A stretch of 64,000 nucleotides of DNA. It comes from Lepas anatifera. Taxonomy: Eukaryota; Arthropoda; Thecostraca; Lepadidae. Below are positions 1 to 10,398 of this stretch, in pieces. The number at the start of each line of letters is the position of its first letter. The first letter of the stretch is position 1. The translations under genes were made by a program, and so were the position numbers. A model generated the notes under the pieces. The model saw only the letters and a program-made list of their open reading frames with translations. It made no database searches and had not been told where the DNA came from. The stretch lies in contig JAOTON010001478.1 in the NCBI GenBank assembly GCA_034440635.1, forward strand, positions 2,170,001-2,234,000, written 5' to 3'.

Positions 1-1383
1 CTATTTGAGGTTTTACCTCCCTTAATTTACCGCTCTTAGTATCGTCATTCCATCGCCGTTGCCACACTTCAATAACATAGTTCCTAACACACGGAAACAG
101 ATCAAAATATGGAACGCGGATTCCGGAGGGAGGGTCGCTGTTAGCTGCTTCTTTAGCTGCTCTGTCGCCTAGCTCGTTGCCTGTGATGCCGCAGTGGCTA
201 GGCACCCATGCAAGCGTCACCGACGTCCCTCGACTAACAGTCTGGTGGATCTTATGTCTGATGAGAGGTAGAAGGTATGAGCTCGACGGGTTGTGGTTGA
301 GTAGATGAAGTGATTGTAATGACGAAAGCGAGTCACTAAAAATAACTAATCGGTCCGTTCTCGACCGCAAGCCCTGATCCAGGCACCGGAAAATCGCATA
401 CAATTCCGCGGTGAAAACTGAAGCAACTGGAAGGAGTGCATATCGTCACTCAATATTGCTACCCACAAATGCGCATCCAGTGCCATTGGCACACCTCGAT
501 CCATCCGTAAAGAATGCTGTGTGGTTTGGATACTTGGCAGAGCGGTATTCCAAAAGGTTTGGCGCACGGCTTCCGGCGTCAAGTCTTTGGTCAGCTCTAG
601 CAGTCCTGTATCTATTACAAACTTGGAAGTACGCCACGGTTCAAGGGCTGGCAGCTGTGCGGTTTCCACATTACCAGGGTTTATGCCTGCCTCGCTCAAC
701 CATGCGCGTACTCTAAACCCGGAGTGTCGAACAGATAAGCGGGAGGCATTGTCGATGCGCCTTAGGCTACTATTGTCAAAGAAAATGTTGTACGCAGGGT
801 GTTCAGTGTCCTGTTTAAGTTTTAACGCATATCGCATGGGAACATATCTGCGGCGCAGATCCAGTGGCATTACATGCAAATCCGTGTGCAGACTAGAAAC
901 AGGCGAAGTACGGAAAGCACCGCTTATGATTCGAAGGGCCTGGTTTTGGATAGTGTTTAGCATAGGTTTCGATGTATCTGTGGCGGCACCATAAACTATA
1001 CTTCCGTATTCAAGTTTTGATCTGATTAGGCATCTATACAGAGTTAAGAGTGTCTTCCTGTCGGAGCCATATGTCATGCGAGTAAGAATCTTAAGAATAT
1101 CAAGGCAGCTAAAACATCTTTGTCCTAAGTCCCTGAAGTGCGCGGCGTACGTCAATCTTCGGTCAAGTATTAATCCGAGAAAGCGAGTTTGGTCCACAAC
1201 TCCTATCTCATGGCCTCCGAGTTTCAGAACAGGATGTTCGCAAACTCTCCTTCGGTTGCAGAAGTGCATACATTTAGTTTTGGCTATTGAGAAGCGGAGA
1301 CCGTTTCCTTCACTCCAATGCTGCAGTCTGTCAAGGCAGAGCTGCAGCTGCCTTTGTGCTGTGGAGGTGGAGGATGTCGTCAC
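1..1383 (-). pseudogene. LINE ORF2, RT thumb, connection and RNase H, cut by window edge
   Basis: In phase with the RT above, this shows RT thumb motifs (LRFSIAKTKCMHF, FLGLILDRRLTY, RSKLEYGSIVYGAA) and the PLDLRRR connection region. Near 555-565 the frame shifts: the RNase H start (FFTDGS, first catalytic Asp) is read from about 637 downward. An in-frame TGA at 448-446 follows, after which the same frame gives FTAELYAIFRC (catalytic Glu), FSDSLSSLQSL (Asp) and AWVPSHCGITGNELGD (His/Asp) and stays open to base 1. The full RNase H active-site set is thus present but interrupted. Any C-terminal zinc finger lies outside the window. Confidence 0.85.
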
Positions 1384-2465
1384 TCATATGGCGAAGTCGT
1401 CCACGAATAAGGCGCGAGAGACATTGGGTGGCAGGGTGTCACCTATGTCATTTATCATCACAGCGAAGAGGGCCACAGACAAAACGCTGCCCTGTGGCGT
1501 GCCATTCTCTTGCGTGTGCTGTTCGGACAGACAGTTCCTGACTCGGAATCTGAACCGCCTGTCCCTAAGAAAGTTGAGTAGGAACCAGCCCAGATGACCT
1601 CGCACTCCCATGCCATAAACCTTTATAAGGATTCCATATCTCCAGGTTAAATCATACGCGCGCTCCACGTCAAAGAATAGTGCAATTGTGTGTTGTTTGT
1701 TTATAAAGCCTTCCCTAACAGCTGCGTCGAGTCTGATGAGGTGGTCAAGTGGACTCCTGCCTCGACGGAAGCCACATAGTGCGTTAGATAGCAGGTCGTT
1801 GCTTTCAAGAAACCACATGAGGCGTGCGCCAATCATTCTCTCAAATAGTTTGCAAATACTTGATGTTAGCGAAATGGGACGAAAATGCTCAGGCGAGTCT
1901 CCCGGTTTCCCAGGCTTCTGGATAGGTATGATGATCGATTCGCGCCACTGATCCGGGAAATCATTGCTATTCCAGATACCATTGAAAATATCAAGCAGGG
2001 AAGAAAGAGATTGCTCGGGGAGATGTAAGATCATTTCATTTGTAATTTGGTCACTACCAGGCGACACTCCTTTGAGTACTTTTAAGGCTGCTTCCATCTC
2101 TTCCATGGATAAAGGGGAGTTGTACGAGGCCGAGTTGTCATTACCGAAGTTGATCGGCCTGCGCTCCTCGATATGTCGGTGCCGTAAGAAGTTTGGGCTT
2201 TGTGCAGCGTTACTGCACCGGTTTTTTAATTCCTCTGCCATGAGGTTAGCTACATCCTGCGGGTTGGTGATTTTTTCTCCGTTCGAGGTGAGGACTGGTG
2301 TAGGAGCAGATCGCCGTTTGCCCTGTATGCACTGGACGCGATTCCACACACGTGTAGATGGTGTGAAACGGTTTACAGTGTTAACGTACGCTACCCACCA
2401 CCTCTTTTTGGAATTAAGAACTGTGCGACGAGTCAGTTCTCTTGCACGCCTAAATGCTATTATGT
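1384..2465 (-). pseudogene. LINE ORF2, reverse transcriptase palm/fingers, ended by a nonsense codon
   Basis: The frame reads from about 2465 down to a TGA at 1386-1384. RT motifs seen are FRPISLTS, ALCGFRRGRSPLDHL, FFDVERAYD (first catalytic Asp), NGTPQGSVLS and FVDDFAI (catalytic Asp pair). The stop sits three codons after FVDD, and the next frame continues in phase with the RT thumb, so a single nonsense change (TGG to TGA would fit) cuts the enzyme in its catalytic core. Members of this family are single long ORF2 proteins, so this is decay and not a short protein. GTG at 2349 is not a credible start. Confidence 0.88.
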
Positions 2466-3400
2466 TGTGCGTTGTTGTGTGTTTTTTTAAGGACTCTAAA
2501 AGCCCGTTTCTTATCTAAGATCGCTTTTCGACACTCACGATTCCACCAAGGAACAGGAGTCCGTTTGGGTTTACCGGAGGTCATCGGGATGAATTGGTTC
2601 GCTGCTAAAATAATCATGTCATTAAAACGTTTCACAGCTTCGGTTGCCGAAGTCTTCGCAGGAACGTCTAAGGGGCCACATGAGCCCCGGAAACCCTCCC
2701 AGTCGGCCCTCCGGGCTGGCAGGATCAGCGGCGCCGCCGACCGGGTTGAGCCGATAACAATAGGAAAATGGTCGCTGCCATGGAGGTCATCAAGAGTGCG
2801 CCAGCTGAGCTGGGGTAAGAGGGACGGAGAGCAGACGGAGAGGTCTATAGCGGAGAGCGAGCCAGAGGGCATAGCAAAGTGAGTAGGACGACCAGTGTTT
2901 AGAAGGCAGAGGGAGTTTTGGTGGAGGAAGCGTTCCACCATTCGGCCACGGGGGTCGGCACGGCCTGACGTCGCTCCCCACGCTGGGTTGTGAGCATTAA
3001 AATCGCCTAGTAGGACGAAAGGCGTTGGGAGTTGGTGTGTGAGATTATTGAGGCCAGGCAAGTCAATGCTTCCGCCAGGAGGAAGATATATAGAGCATAC
3101 GGTAATTTTGATAAAGCTCGGGTCCACTCGGACGGCTACTGCTTGCAGGACCGTGTTCAAGCGAACAGGAAAGCATGGAATGGAGTGGTGGACTGCCACC
3201 ATTACGCCTCCGTACGCAATGGTGGAACTGAAAACATCTTTCCTAAAAGTCTGAAGGTGGCGCAATTTAAGGCTAGTTCCAGGGGACAGTTTGGTCTCCT
3301 GCAGACAGAGAACCCTTGGACCATGGTCAAATAAAACGCTCTGCAGGTCAGAGAGGTTAGCGCGAAGACCTTGGCAGTTCCATTGTAAGATTGATGTCAT
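2450..3400 (-). pseudogene. LINE ORF2, APE-type endonuclease domain
   Basis: 316 residues from an ATG at 3400. Endonuclease signatures appear in the family order: QWNCQGL near the N-terminus, LQETK (catalytic Glu), GGVMVAV, LGDFNAHNPAWG, SAIDLSV and GSDHFPI (catalytic Asp-His). This domain nicks genomic DNA to prime reverse transcription. All catalytic residues seen are kept. The frame ends early at 2450; the following RT frame is open up to the same point, and a short homopolymer (a T run near 2480-2487 on the plus strand) lies at the switch, so a one-base slip is the simplest explanation. Confidence 0.88.
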
Positions 3401-3453
3401 AATTATTTAAAGAAACGGGCTTGTTAAAAGGTGCATGAGTCGGCCTAGCCCTT

Positions 3454-4222
3454 CTAAGGGGGACCACAGCCTCCGTATGAGCCCCTAACTGGTGCCGGGG
3501 AGGGGCCGCCAAGTCGGTTACGGACCGGACCACGGCCTCTGCTGCCCTCAGCAGAGTTCCCACGAGCCCGCGTGGCCTGCTGGGGCAGGTCCGGAGGGCT
3601 ACCAGCCGGACGCTTCACTGGTGACCTACCTCGCGGCGCAGCCTCAAAGTTCTTTCGAACCGTCGCTACAGAGCGTGGTGGGATAGATGTGTTTGTGTCA
3701 GTCTCTGTGTTTGTTGAGGATGAAACAGGGATTGGTTGTGAGTGTTGCAGCGATTGCTTGAGCTGAGAGGCAGGTTTTTCGGGAGCCACGACAGGTGACC
3801 GCTGACGTCGTCTCTGGGCTGGGGCGTGCTTGCCCTTGGGGCCTGCAACAGTCCAACCGTCCGATCGCTCAGGATCTGGGGGAGGAGGAACAGAGCCCTC
3901 ACCTCCTGCATCCTCAGTAGGCGCAGGGGTCCGGGACTCAGGGGTGGGGCGAGGGCCGTCTAAGGGCGTACTCCCACCAGCTCCCTGCAGGGGCGCTGGA
4001 GGTGGGGTTGGGGGAGGATGGTTCCGCCGACGGTGCATGTACCGGGGCAGTGGGCCGGTGCGACAGCACCAGGCCCATGCTCCCTGCCAGACGGATGAAA
4101 TCCGCCACAGTCAGGGAGCGAAGGAACTCTTCGGGGTTCGCCCTGCGAGAGGTAGGCGCCCCGGCGCCGGCTGTCTGCGCGTATGACCTCCGGGGGTGCG
4201 TGGCCTCGTATGTGTCACGCAC
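3454..4222 (-). pseudogene. LINE ORF1 (gag-like), C-terminal part, frameshifted
   Basis: Two overlapping minus-strand frames (4222-3938 and 4038-3454) together look like the C-terminal half of a LINE ORF1. The first holds SYAQ and the segment NPEEFLRSLTVADFIR. The second is proline-rich, then has DGWTVAGPKGKH and a basic RRRQR stretch, a common tail in nucleic-acid-binding ORF1 proteins. A frameshift near 4000 joins them. No CCHC knuckles are visible; they would lie in the missing N-terminal part. The ORF1 stop is about 50 bases before the ORF2 start, the usual spacing. The assignment rests on composition and on the neighbouring ORF2. Confidence 0.6.
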
Positions 4223-4231
4223 TCGTAGAGA

Positions 4232-4815
4232 ACCATCGCTGGTTCAATGGACCGGCATTCCTGAGGAAGACGCCCGAGGATTAGCCTACGCCACCAGCTG
4301 GCTTCGACGGCAGCCTGCACTCCGACCCGGAGGTGAAGGTGAACGCAGCTGTTGTACATGATGAAGAACCAGATTCCCTCAAAGGTTTGTTTCAGTACTA
4401 CTCCGTGTGGTATCATCTCGTTCGTGCGGTGTCATGGATTCTTCGGCTGAAGCAGCTGCTGCACGACAGATGCGCAGCACGCAAGGGAGCGTCATCTGCC
4501 ACCCCATGCAAGAAGCTACTCACCGTGCCAGAATTAGAGAAGGCTGAGACAGCGATCGTGTCAGCGCTACAGAGATCCGCCTTTCCAGCAGAGGTCGCGT
4601 CATTGGAAGAAGGACGTCACGTACAGCTATCCAGCAAACTAGCGCCATTGGACCCCCTGCTAAAAGACGGCATCATCAGGGTGGGTGGAAGATTGCGCAA
4701 TGCACCCCTCCAGCAGGACCAGAAGCACCCAGCTGTACTGCCAAAAGGTCATCACGTGGTTGACCTCATCATTCAAGATGCGCGTGAAGAATTGGGCACT
4801 CTGGCCGGGAGCATG
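4232..4815 (+). pseudogene. BEL/Pao pol, region before integrase (frame broken)
   Basis: Reading from about 4232, the frame carries a segment ending in a tryptophan-rich RWFNGP motif typical of BEL pol. It meets an in-frame TAG at 4275-4277 where relatives keep a Trp, then continues through KLAPLDPLLKDGIIRVGGRL and HPAVLPKGHH (first His of the H2C2 zinc-binding region). Near 4790-4800 the frame slips by one base: this frame ends at 4851, while the integrase frame is the one that continues sensibly (from 4815). One nonsense and one frameshift therefore separate this part from the integrase. Confidence 0.75.
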
Positions 4816-5879
4816 TGCTCTCCACTCTCCGTTCCGAGTACCGGATTCTGAGCGGGAACGCCGCAGTTCGACGCGTGCTGAGCAGTTGTTTGAGCTGCAG
4901 GCGCCGGCAGAGTCCATTGTTGGATCAGAAGATGGCTTACCTCCCCGCTGATCATGTGACAGCTGATGAGCCTCCTTTCAGTAGGACAGGTGTCGACCTC
5001 TTCGGCGCATTTTTCGTCAAGAGGGGCCGCAGCCAGGAAAAAAGGTATGGAGTCGTGTTCTCCTGTCTGTCGTCGAGGGCGGTTCACATTGAGGTGGCGG
5101 CAAGTCTCTCCACTGATTCGTTCCTGAACGCACTGAGGCGTTTCTTAGCGAGGAGGGGTCAGGTTAAGACCATTCGCTCAGATTGTGGCACCAATTTTGT
5201 GGGTACAAACAACGAGTTAGAAGCTGAGTGGAATCACTTGAAAGATAATGAAGCGGTAATTCATGAAGCCATGCTGAAGCGCAGGATCGAGTGGGTATTC
5301 AATGTTCCTGAGGCATCATCCCAAGGAGGGGCGTGGGAGCGCATCATCCGAACCATCCGCAAGGTCCTCAATCCTCTGTTAGCTGAACAGGTGCTAACTG
5401 AAGAACTTCTGACCACACTACTCTGCGAGGTGGAGTCGATCATCAACAGCCGGCCACTGACATGTGTCTCCAGTGACAGCTCCGACTGGGATCCGCTCAC
5501 GCCTAATCATCTGTTGTTGGCTGGGGGACAGGTGTCGGTTCCGATAGGCGAATTCCGATCTCACGACCTTTACTCGAATAGGAGGTGGAAACAAGTCCAG
5601 TACCTGGCTGATGCATTTTGGTCGAGGTGGCGTAAAGAGTACATTCCGTTGCTACAGAAAAGGCAGAAGTCCGTTCGGCCTGAGAGGTCCTTGGTTGTGG
5701 GCGACATCGTCCTAGTTTCCGAGAGGTCCTCACCTAGGTGTTCCTGGCTTCTCGCGCGTGTACTAGAGATTAGTGCAGGTAACGATGGGCTGGTGCGTAG
5801 CGTGAGGGTACGTTCTAAGGACAGTGTTATGAGTAGGCCCGTGAACAAGTTGGTGTTCATTTGTGAGGGTAGCGCGTAG
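4815..5879 (+). pseudogene. BEL/Pao integrase core plus DUF5641, long open frame
   Basis: 354 codons, uninterrupted. CLSCRRRQ completes the zinc-binding region. The integrase D-D-E triad is visible as TGVDLFGAFF (Asp), IRSDCGTNFVG (Asp) and GGAWERIIRTIRK (Glu). After LITC-type linker sequence, NHLLLAGG, a Trp-rich segment FWSRWRKEYIPLLQKR and GDIVLV form DUF5641, the usual C-terminus of BEL/Pao pol. The stop at 5877-5879 fits the family's natural end. In an intact element this is part of a large polyprotein acting in cDNA insertion. The ATG at 4815 is internal, so I treat it as a pol fragment. Confidence 0.88.
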
Positions 5880-5926
5880 GAGTGCCTGGAGGTGAGGCGG
5901 CCGGCGGGGCGCGGTGTTGCCCACAG

Positions 5927-6300
5927 TGTTGTGTTGAGGCATGTCGCCTCAAAGGGGTGGGTGTGGCCGCCCCGCTGTGAAGGGGCCGGTGCGGCCCTCC
6001 TCGGGAGCGCTGGGTGCGACCTTGCCCCGACGCGGCTTGGGTTACTGACCGGTCAGCTGTTCCGCCGCCGCCGCGGGGCTGGGGACTTGTGCGGCTGTGA
6101 CGTCACCGAGTGCTCGAGCGCGCAGCGCTTCTGCGCCGCCGTTAGATGGCTGCGTCTGAGCTGGCGAGACTGCGCGTCCCCTGAAGTGAGCTCTAATTTT
6201 CTTTGTTAATTCAATACTTTGTTGGTTTATTGTGATACATGAAGTGTCGAGAAATTATGAATTATCTGGCCTACCTGACTGGTACCCTGTGGTAAGTATT
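5927..6300 (+). repeat. Possible 3' LTR of the BEL/Pao element
   Basis: The GC-rich block right after the pol stop starts with TGTTGTGTTGAGG and contains TTAGATGGCTGCGTCTGAG-like sequence often seen in BEL LTRs, then a T-rich part. No second LTR is in the window to compare with, so neither boundary is proven; TG...CA ends at about 5927 and 6239-6300 are candidates. Confidence 0.3.
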
Positions 6301-6593
6301 TGCTCGCTTCACGAGTTTTCTGTGCGAACACGCGGTGCGGCGTAATTGTCAAACACTGTTATCGAGGTAATTTGTGGATGATTTTGCAATCTAGCACAGT
6401 TAAGATTATTTTCCGGTTGATATCTTACGAGTAGATTCGCCTGTTCATATTTGCATATAGTCCGTCCATATTTGCGCTCCTTCAGGTGAGGTGCATCGGA
6501 CCAGTGGAGGTCAACATGGCGGCCCCCTGCCGGTGTCAACTTTGCGGTCGCCGGGAGAGTTATGAGGCGTTATAGTCGGTAGGTTTGGGGATT
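6301..6593. other. Unassigned sequence before the TA element
   Basis: No gene seen. It ends with a ~24-base segment (from 6571, TATAGTCGGTAGGTTTGG) that recurs at 9424, on the other side of the element at 6596-9404. Confidence 0.4.
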
Positions 6594-7028
6594 TAGGGAA
6601 GAGCGGGGAGAGTTGTATCATGGACAAGTTGTATCAGAGCGATTTTTTTTCAAAACTATCCAAGAGATAGCGCTCCCGACACGACCAGATGATGCGGCAT
6701 GCGGTCCGCCATCTTTCTTTATACTGCCGTCTGCTTGGCTTGGCGCGTTTCGCGGTGAGTGCAGAAAATGTGTTTTCGGGGTGTCATTCTGTAAAATTTC
6801 GTCGTAAGGAAATGTGTGTTTTGTCATTCAGATGATCACGAATCAGAAGGATCGCTGTAGCAGTGGTAAGGGTAGATTCTAAGGCTTCGTGCGTGAGAAG
6901 GATTTTCTCGGCTGGCCACTGGTTGTTGAGCACGAGGACGTTTTTTCCAATGTGGGAGGGTGGTACATGTTGTATCAAGGCCAGGTGGGGTATGTTGTAA
7001 CAGTGATACAACTCACCCCAATGTTCAT

Positions 7029-7213
7029 GCAGCTTATTAGGGGTGTCGCCACAGATTCGTTTTTGCCAAAAACACTATATTGTCACATGTAGCCACAACG
7101 AAAAATTAGGTAAAATATTTTTAATGCAAAAAGTGCGTGTCAGGATAAGTGCAAGACGGGCCGCGCTGATGGAATGAAAGCAAAAGCAAAAATTAAAGTC
7201 TAACAAGTCCAGT
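7029..7213 (+). repeat. Direct repeat, copy 1 (within the TA element)
   Basis: From GTGTCGCCACAGATTCGTTT to TCTAACAAGTCC; about 90% like 8502-8686. The pair brackets the minisatellite domain, which suggests a segmental duplication inside the element. Confidence 0.75.
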
Positions 7214-7779
7214 GACGAATCTAGGATTTCGTTAGGGGGCAGGCTCTGAGGGGGGCGCCGAACCTGGGGGCGCCGAATCTGAGGGGCGCCAATTTACCAC
7301 CCAATAGGCGGCCAGTATCGAAGAAAAAAACGTTTAAAAACGTATTTGTAAATGCCTATTTTCATGAAAGCAACCTTTCAGTGAAACATGTTCACGTTTA
7401 CCATCAAACATATTTCGGGCCGGCAAGGTTTCGCCCAGAACGTAATGACTGGTACATACATTGGTAGAAAATGCTGGACGCCCCCACTGATGCCAACTGA
7501 AGCACCATGAGCAAAGAATACAGCTAACTTCGGTCTTGAAGAAAACTGAGGTGTCGTATCGACCACATCCACATATCATAGTTGTCTTGGCTAACGCTGG
7601 GTTCCTACAGAAACCCCGATTGACGCTACACTAAGCGCAATTAACAATGAATACAGTGAACTTTGGTGAACTTAAGTCCTGGCGAAAACTAAGGTGCCGT
7701 ATCGACCACCTCCACATATCACAGTTGTCTTGACTAACGCTGGGTCCCTACTGAAATCCCCTATTGACGCTAACCTAAG

Positions 7780-8500
7780 CATCAGAGGCCGCAGAGCCTC
7801 TGCGGGCCTGGGCCTCTCAGTTTTTGGTGGCTACTCTGAGCTGATATTGAGTCCCCTCAGTTGATCTGGGACCGTTTTAGATAACCAGGCCCTCACACTG
7901 AACTTGAATGTGTCGCCACTGGAGCCTTCTGAGTTTTTCGGGGTCCCTTAACTGGTGAAGGGCCCCCTCAACAGATCCTGGGACCTCTGAGTTAATTTTG
8001 AGCTATCTGAGAGCGAGTTTTCAGGTTGCCCCTGGGCTGTTCTGGGACCATGAAAGAGTATTGCACAGGAGCTTACTGGGTTGGCCTTAGATCCTTTGCT
8101 GCTTTGGGCCCCCCTAAGCTAAAAATAACCCTGTAGGTGAAATTATTGTGGCAGCCATGAGCTGGGCCTAGGGCCCGTGATAGGATTTACTTAAGGGGCC
8201 TCTGGTTTGGTCATAGGGCCCCTAGCTTGATTAGTATCCCTTGAGCTGGCAAGGGCCCCCCTGAGCTGGTATCGTGTTCGTTTAACTGATATAGGCCCCT
8301 TCAGCTTGTTTGGGGCCCGTTGTGCGTATCTGGGCCCCATGAGTTCGTCAAGACACCCAGCTAGTCTGGCCATCTTAGTTTGTATGGGCCTCCTGAGCTG
8401 CTTTGGGGCCCCCTCAGCGTGTCTAGGCCCCATGAGTTGAGGGTTGGCCCCTGAGCTTATTTAGGACCCGTTTAAATGGGTAGGCACCCCACGCTGCCTA
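7780..8500 (+). repeat. Degenerate minisatellite, CTGAGCTG...GGGCCCC type
   Basis: Irregular units of about 25-35 bp built on CTGAGCTGGT and GGGCCCC(CT). The same type, with different filler, fills the hAT-like element at 40.5-43.3 kb. Frames across it are repeat artefacts. Confidence 0.7.
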
Positions 8501-8501
8501 T

Positions 8502-8686
8502 ACAGCTCATAAGGGATGTCGCCACAGATTCATTGTTGCCAAAAACACTATATCATCACAGGTAGCCACAACGAAAAATTAGGTAAAAATATTTTTGCTG
8601 CAAAAAGTGCGGGCCAGGATAAGTGCAAGACAGGCCGCGCTGATGGAATGAAAGCAAAAGCAAAAATTTAAGTCTAACAAGTCCCG
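8502..8686 (+). repeat. Direct repeat, copy 2 (within the TA element)
   Basis: Second copy of the 7029-7213 block, with a few substitutions and small gaps. Confidence 0.75.
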
Positions 8687-9968
8687 AGAAGTTATAGCCA
8701 CATCCCCACCTGCGCTTCACAAATTCGAGGGACACCCCTGCTCGCCCACCGCCTCCTACTTCCCACGTCCATGCAATTCATCCGTATCCTTGAAACAATC
8801 CTTCCCGTAACTATTGTGAGAGGATTACTTAGTAAGTCCATAACTAATACGTTTAGGCTTTTCAGATTGAACAGTTGCAGATTGAACAGACTTTAGCCCG
8901 GACTAAAGTCTGTTGGTACCAAGTCTAGAATTTGCCCGTTTCGACGCATTGTGTTGGCTTCTCTGTTCCAAACGGGTCACTTTTACACCTGGACGGTTGA
9001 TGTTTCGTTTGCATTTTTTGTCGCCATGAATTTCGTACTGTATTGGCCATAGTTTGGTGCAATAAAATGCAAGTTAAGTTTATAATTGAATTTTAAATTC
9101 GTTGAAGGTTGTTCCCACGGCCATGATCGGTAGCAGGTACAGTCTCCGAAACATGACACACTGATACAACTTAACCCACCATGTGATACAACTCACCTAA
9201 CCGGTGGGGCAAGTTGTATCAAGTGAAAAGGTCCATTCGCCGGGCAGTAGGAGACAAACCAGTAAAGATTAAGAAAAAAATATCGGCAAAAGGAAGCCAA
9301 AGGATGCAGCTACGAGATGGTATTGAAATCACAAGGCCATCCCAAGTAGTTACGAAATTAATGAACCTGGAGTAAAAACTGATACAACTCACCCCATCCT
9401 CCCCTATTCGTCCTAGCCTGTATTATAGTCGGTAGGTTTGGAGATTTATTCGTCCTAGCCTGTAAAATTTAAGGAGCTCCGATGAGATTAACACCCCTCA
9501 GCCCCTTGTTGCTTAGTTATTCATCGATTGATCCGCCGTGCTAAACTCATAACATACCGTAAAACGGGGTTATTTTATACGAAATGTTCAGTTTTTGTAA
9601 TCATGCGTCGAAAAGATCCATATTTCCAATACACTATAAATTATGATTTTGTAGACTATTCCAGTGCTGTCGGAATAGTATATGTGAAAATGTGTGTATA
9701 TACACAGGCCATGTTATTTTTTTAATTGAAGGTTGTATCAAATTGCCCCATGGGGTGGGGCAATTCGATATGTTTATGCTCAGGAGGCCATATCTCTAAA
9801 ATGTGCCATGTGGGGGTATTTGATATTCACAGCTGGTTTTTAAAAACACAAAATATACTGTTTAGAAATAACTAGGTTTCAAACTCTTTATTTGAGAGAA
9901 ATATACCTATTTCAGGGATATCCACTACAAGGCGACATCGTGGGATGCAGAAAACATGTCTTCTGTAT

Positions 9969-10289
9969 CATTGGCGGTCGCAGGGGGGCATTCCGGCCAT
10001 GGCCCCCTAAAGCGCTGGAGGGGGGCAAACTACCCTTTTGCCCCCCAAACACCGGATAAATTTTTGAAAAAAGTGTTTACACTAGGTCTGCAGAGGAAAA
10101 AAATATTCGCTCCCACACCCCCTCCGAGAGCGATCATGTACTTGGAGAAGTAGCTTATACTAGGTCTGTCGAGAGCACTGAAAAAAGGTGTTTACACTTG
10201 GTCTGTAGAGCAAAAAAATTTCGCTCCCCCCGGAGGAGAGGCAGACATGGGTTTGGCCCCCCCAAAACTCGGGTCTGCATCCGCCCCTG
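9969..10289. mobile_element. hAT-type MITE with internal duplication
   Basis: Ends CATTGGCGGTCGCAGG and (complement) CAGGGGCGGATGCAG. The flanks TTCTGTAT (9961-9968) and TTCTGTGT (10290-10297) form a 7/8 target duplication. Same family as 23028-23236, but the segment GTGTTTACACTNGGTCTG...GCTCCC is present twice here. Confidence 0.75.
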
Positions 10290-10398
10290 TTCTGTGTAGG
10301 AAGGCCTCCCAGCAGTGTCCTGAAATTGGGAATTTTGCGTGGAAACCCACACCCAGACTTGATCAATTTTGACATCCTAAATCTTGAATTTTGACATC

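Larger units (their letters stand above)
1..4222 (-). mobile_element. I/LOA-like non-LTR retrotransposon (LINE), decayed, incomplete at both ends
   Basis: On the minus strand this holds, in order, the end of a proline/arginine-rich ORF1, an APE-type endonuclease, a reverse transcriptase and an RNase H. That order is typical of RNase H-bearing LINEs of the I/LOA/R1/Ingi group; I cannot fix the clade. The ORF1 5' part is missing: at about 4215-4235 the sequence changes to a BEL/Pao pol on the opposite strand. The RNase H still reads at base 1, so the 3' end lies outside the window. ORF2 carries at least two frameshifts and two in-frame stops, so this copy is dead. Two related fragments lie at 19785-21434 and 55325-56095. 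Confidence 0.9.
4223..5879 (+). mobile_element. BEL/Pao LTR retrotransposon, 3' part of pol only
   Basis: Plus-strand pol remnant with, in order, the post-RNase H region, an H2C2 zinc-binding region, an integrase core and DUF5641. Gag, protease, RT and RNase H are absent upstream, where the minus-strand LINE begins at about 4215-4235. The 5' breakpoint can be placed because both proteins stay recognisable almost up to it. It is unclear whether BEL was there first or was inserted and truncated. Confidence 0.85.
6596..9404. mobile_element. TA-target DNA transposon-like element, ~2.8 kb, non-coding, TIRs plus TA duplication
   Basis: The left end (AGGGAAGAGCGGGGAGAG, then TTGTATCA) and the reverse complement of the right end match at about 21 of 26 bases. 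TA flanks both ends (6594-6595 and 9405-9406). An unoccupied version of the target, GATTTATTCG at 9443-9452, lies just outside in a tandem copy of the flank, so the insertion point is known to the base. The motif AGTTGTATCA or its complement recurs near both ends (6611, 6625, 6966, 7003, 9162, 9182, 9206, 9379), as expected for transposase-binding sites. No transposase frame is seen; all ORFs are short and unrecognised. A Tc1/mariner-like or other TA-specific family is inferred. Confidence 0.7.

Noticed and set aside
3830..4361. Plus-strand frames of about 118 codons over the LINE ORF1 region
   Set aside because: Shadows of the minus-strand ORF1, except for the short stretch from 4232 that belongs to BEL pol in another frame.
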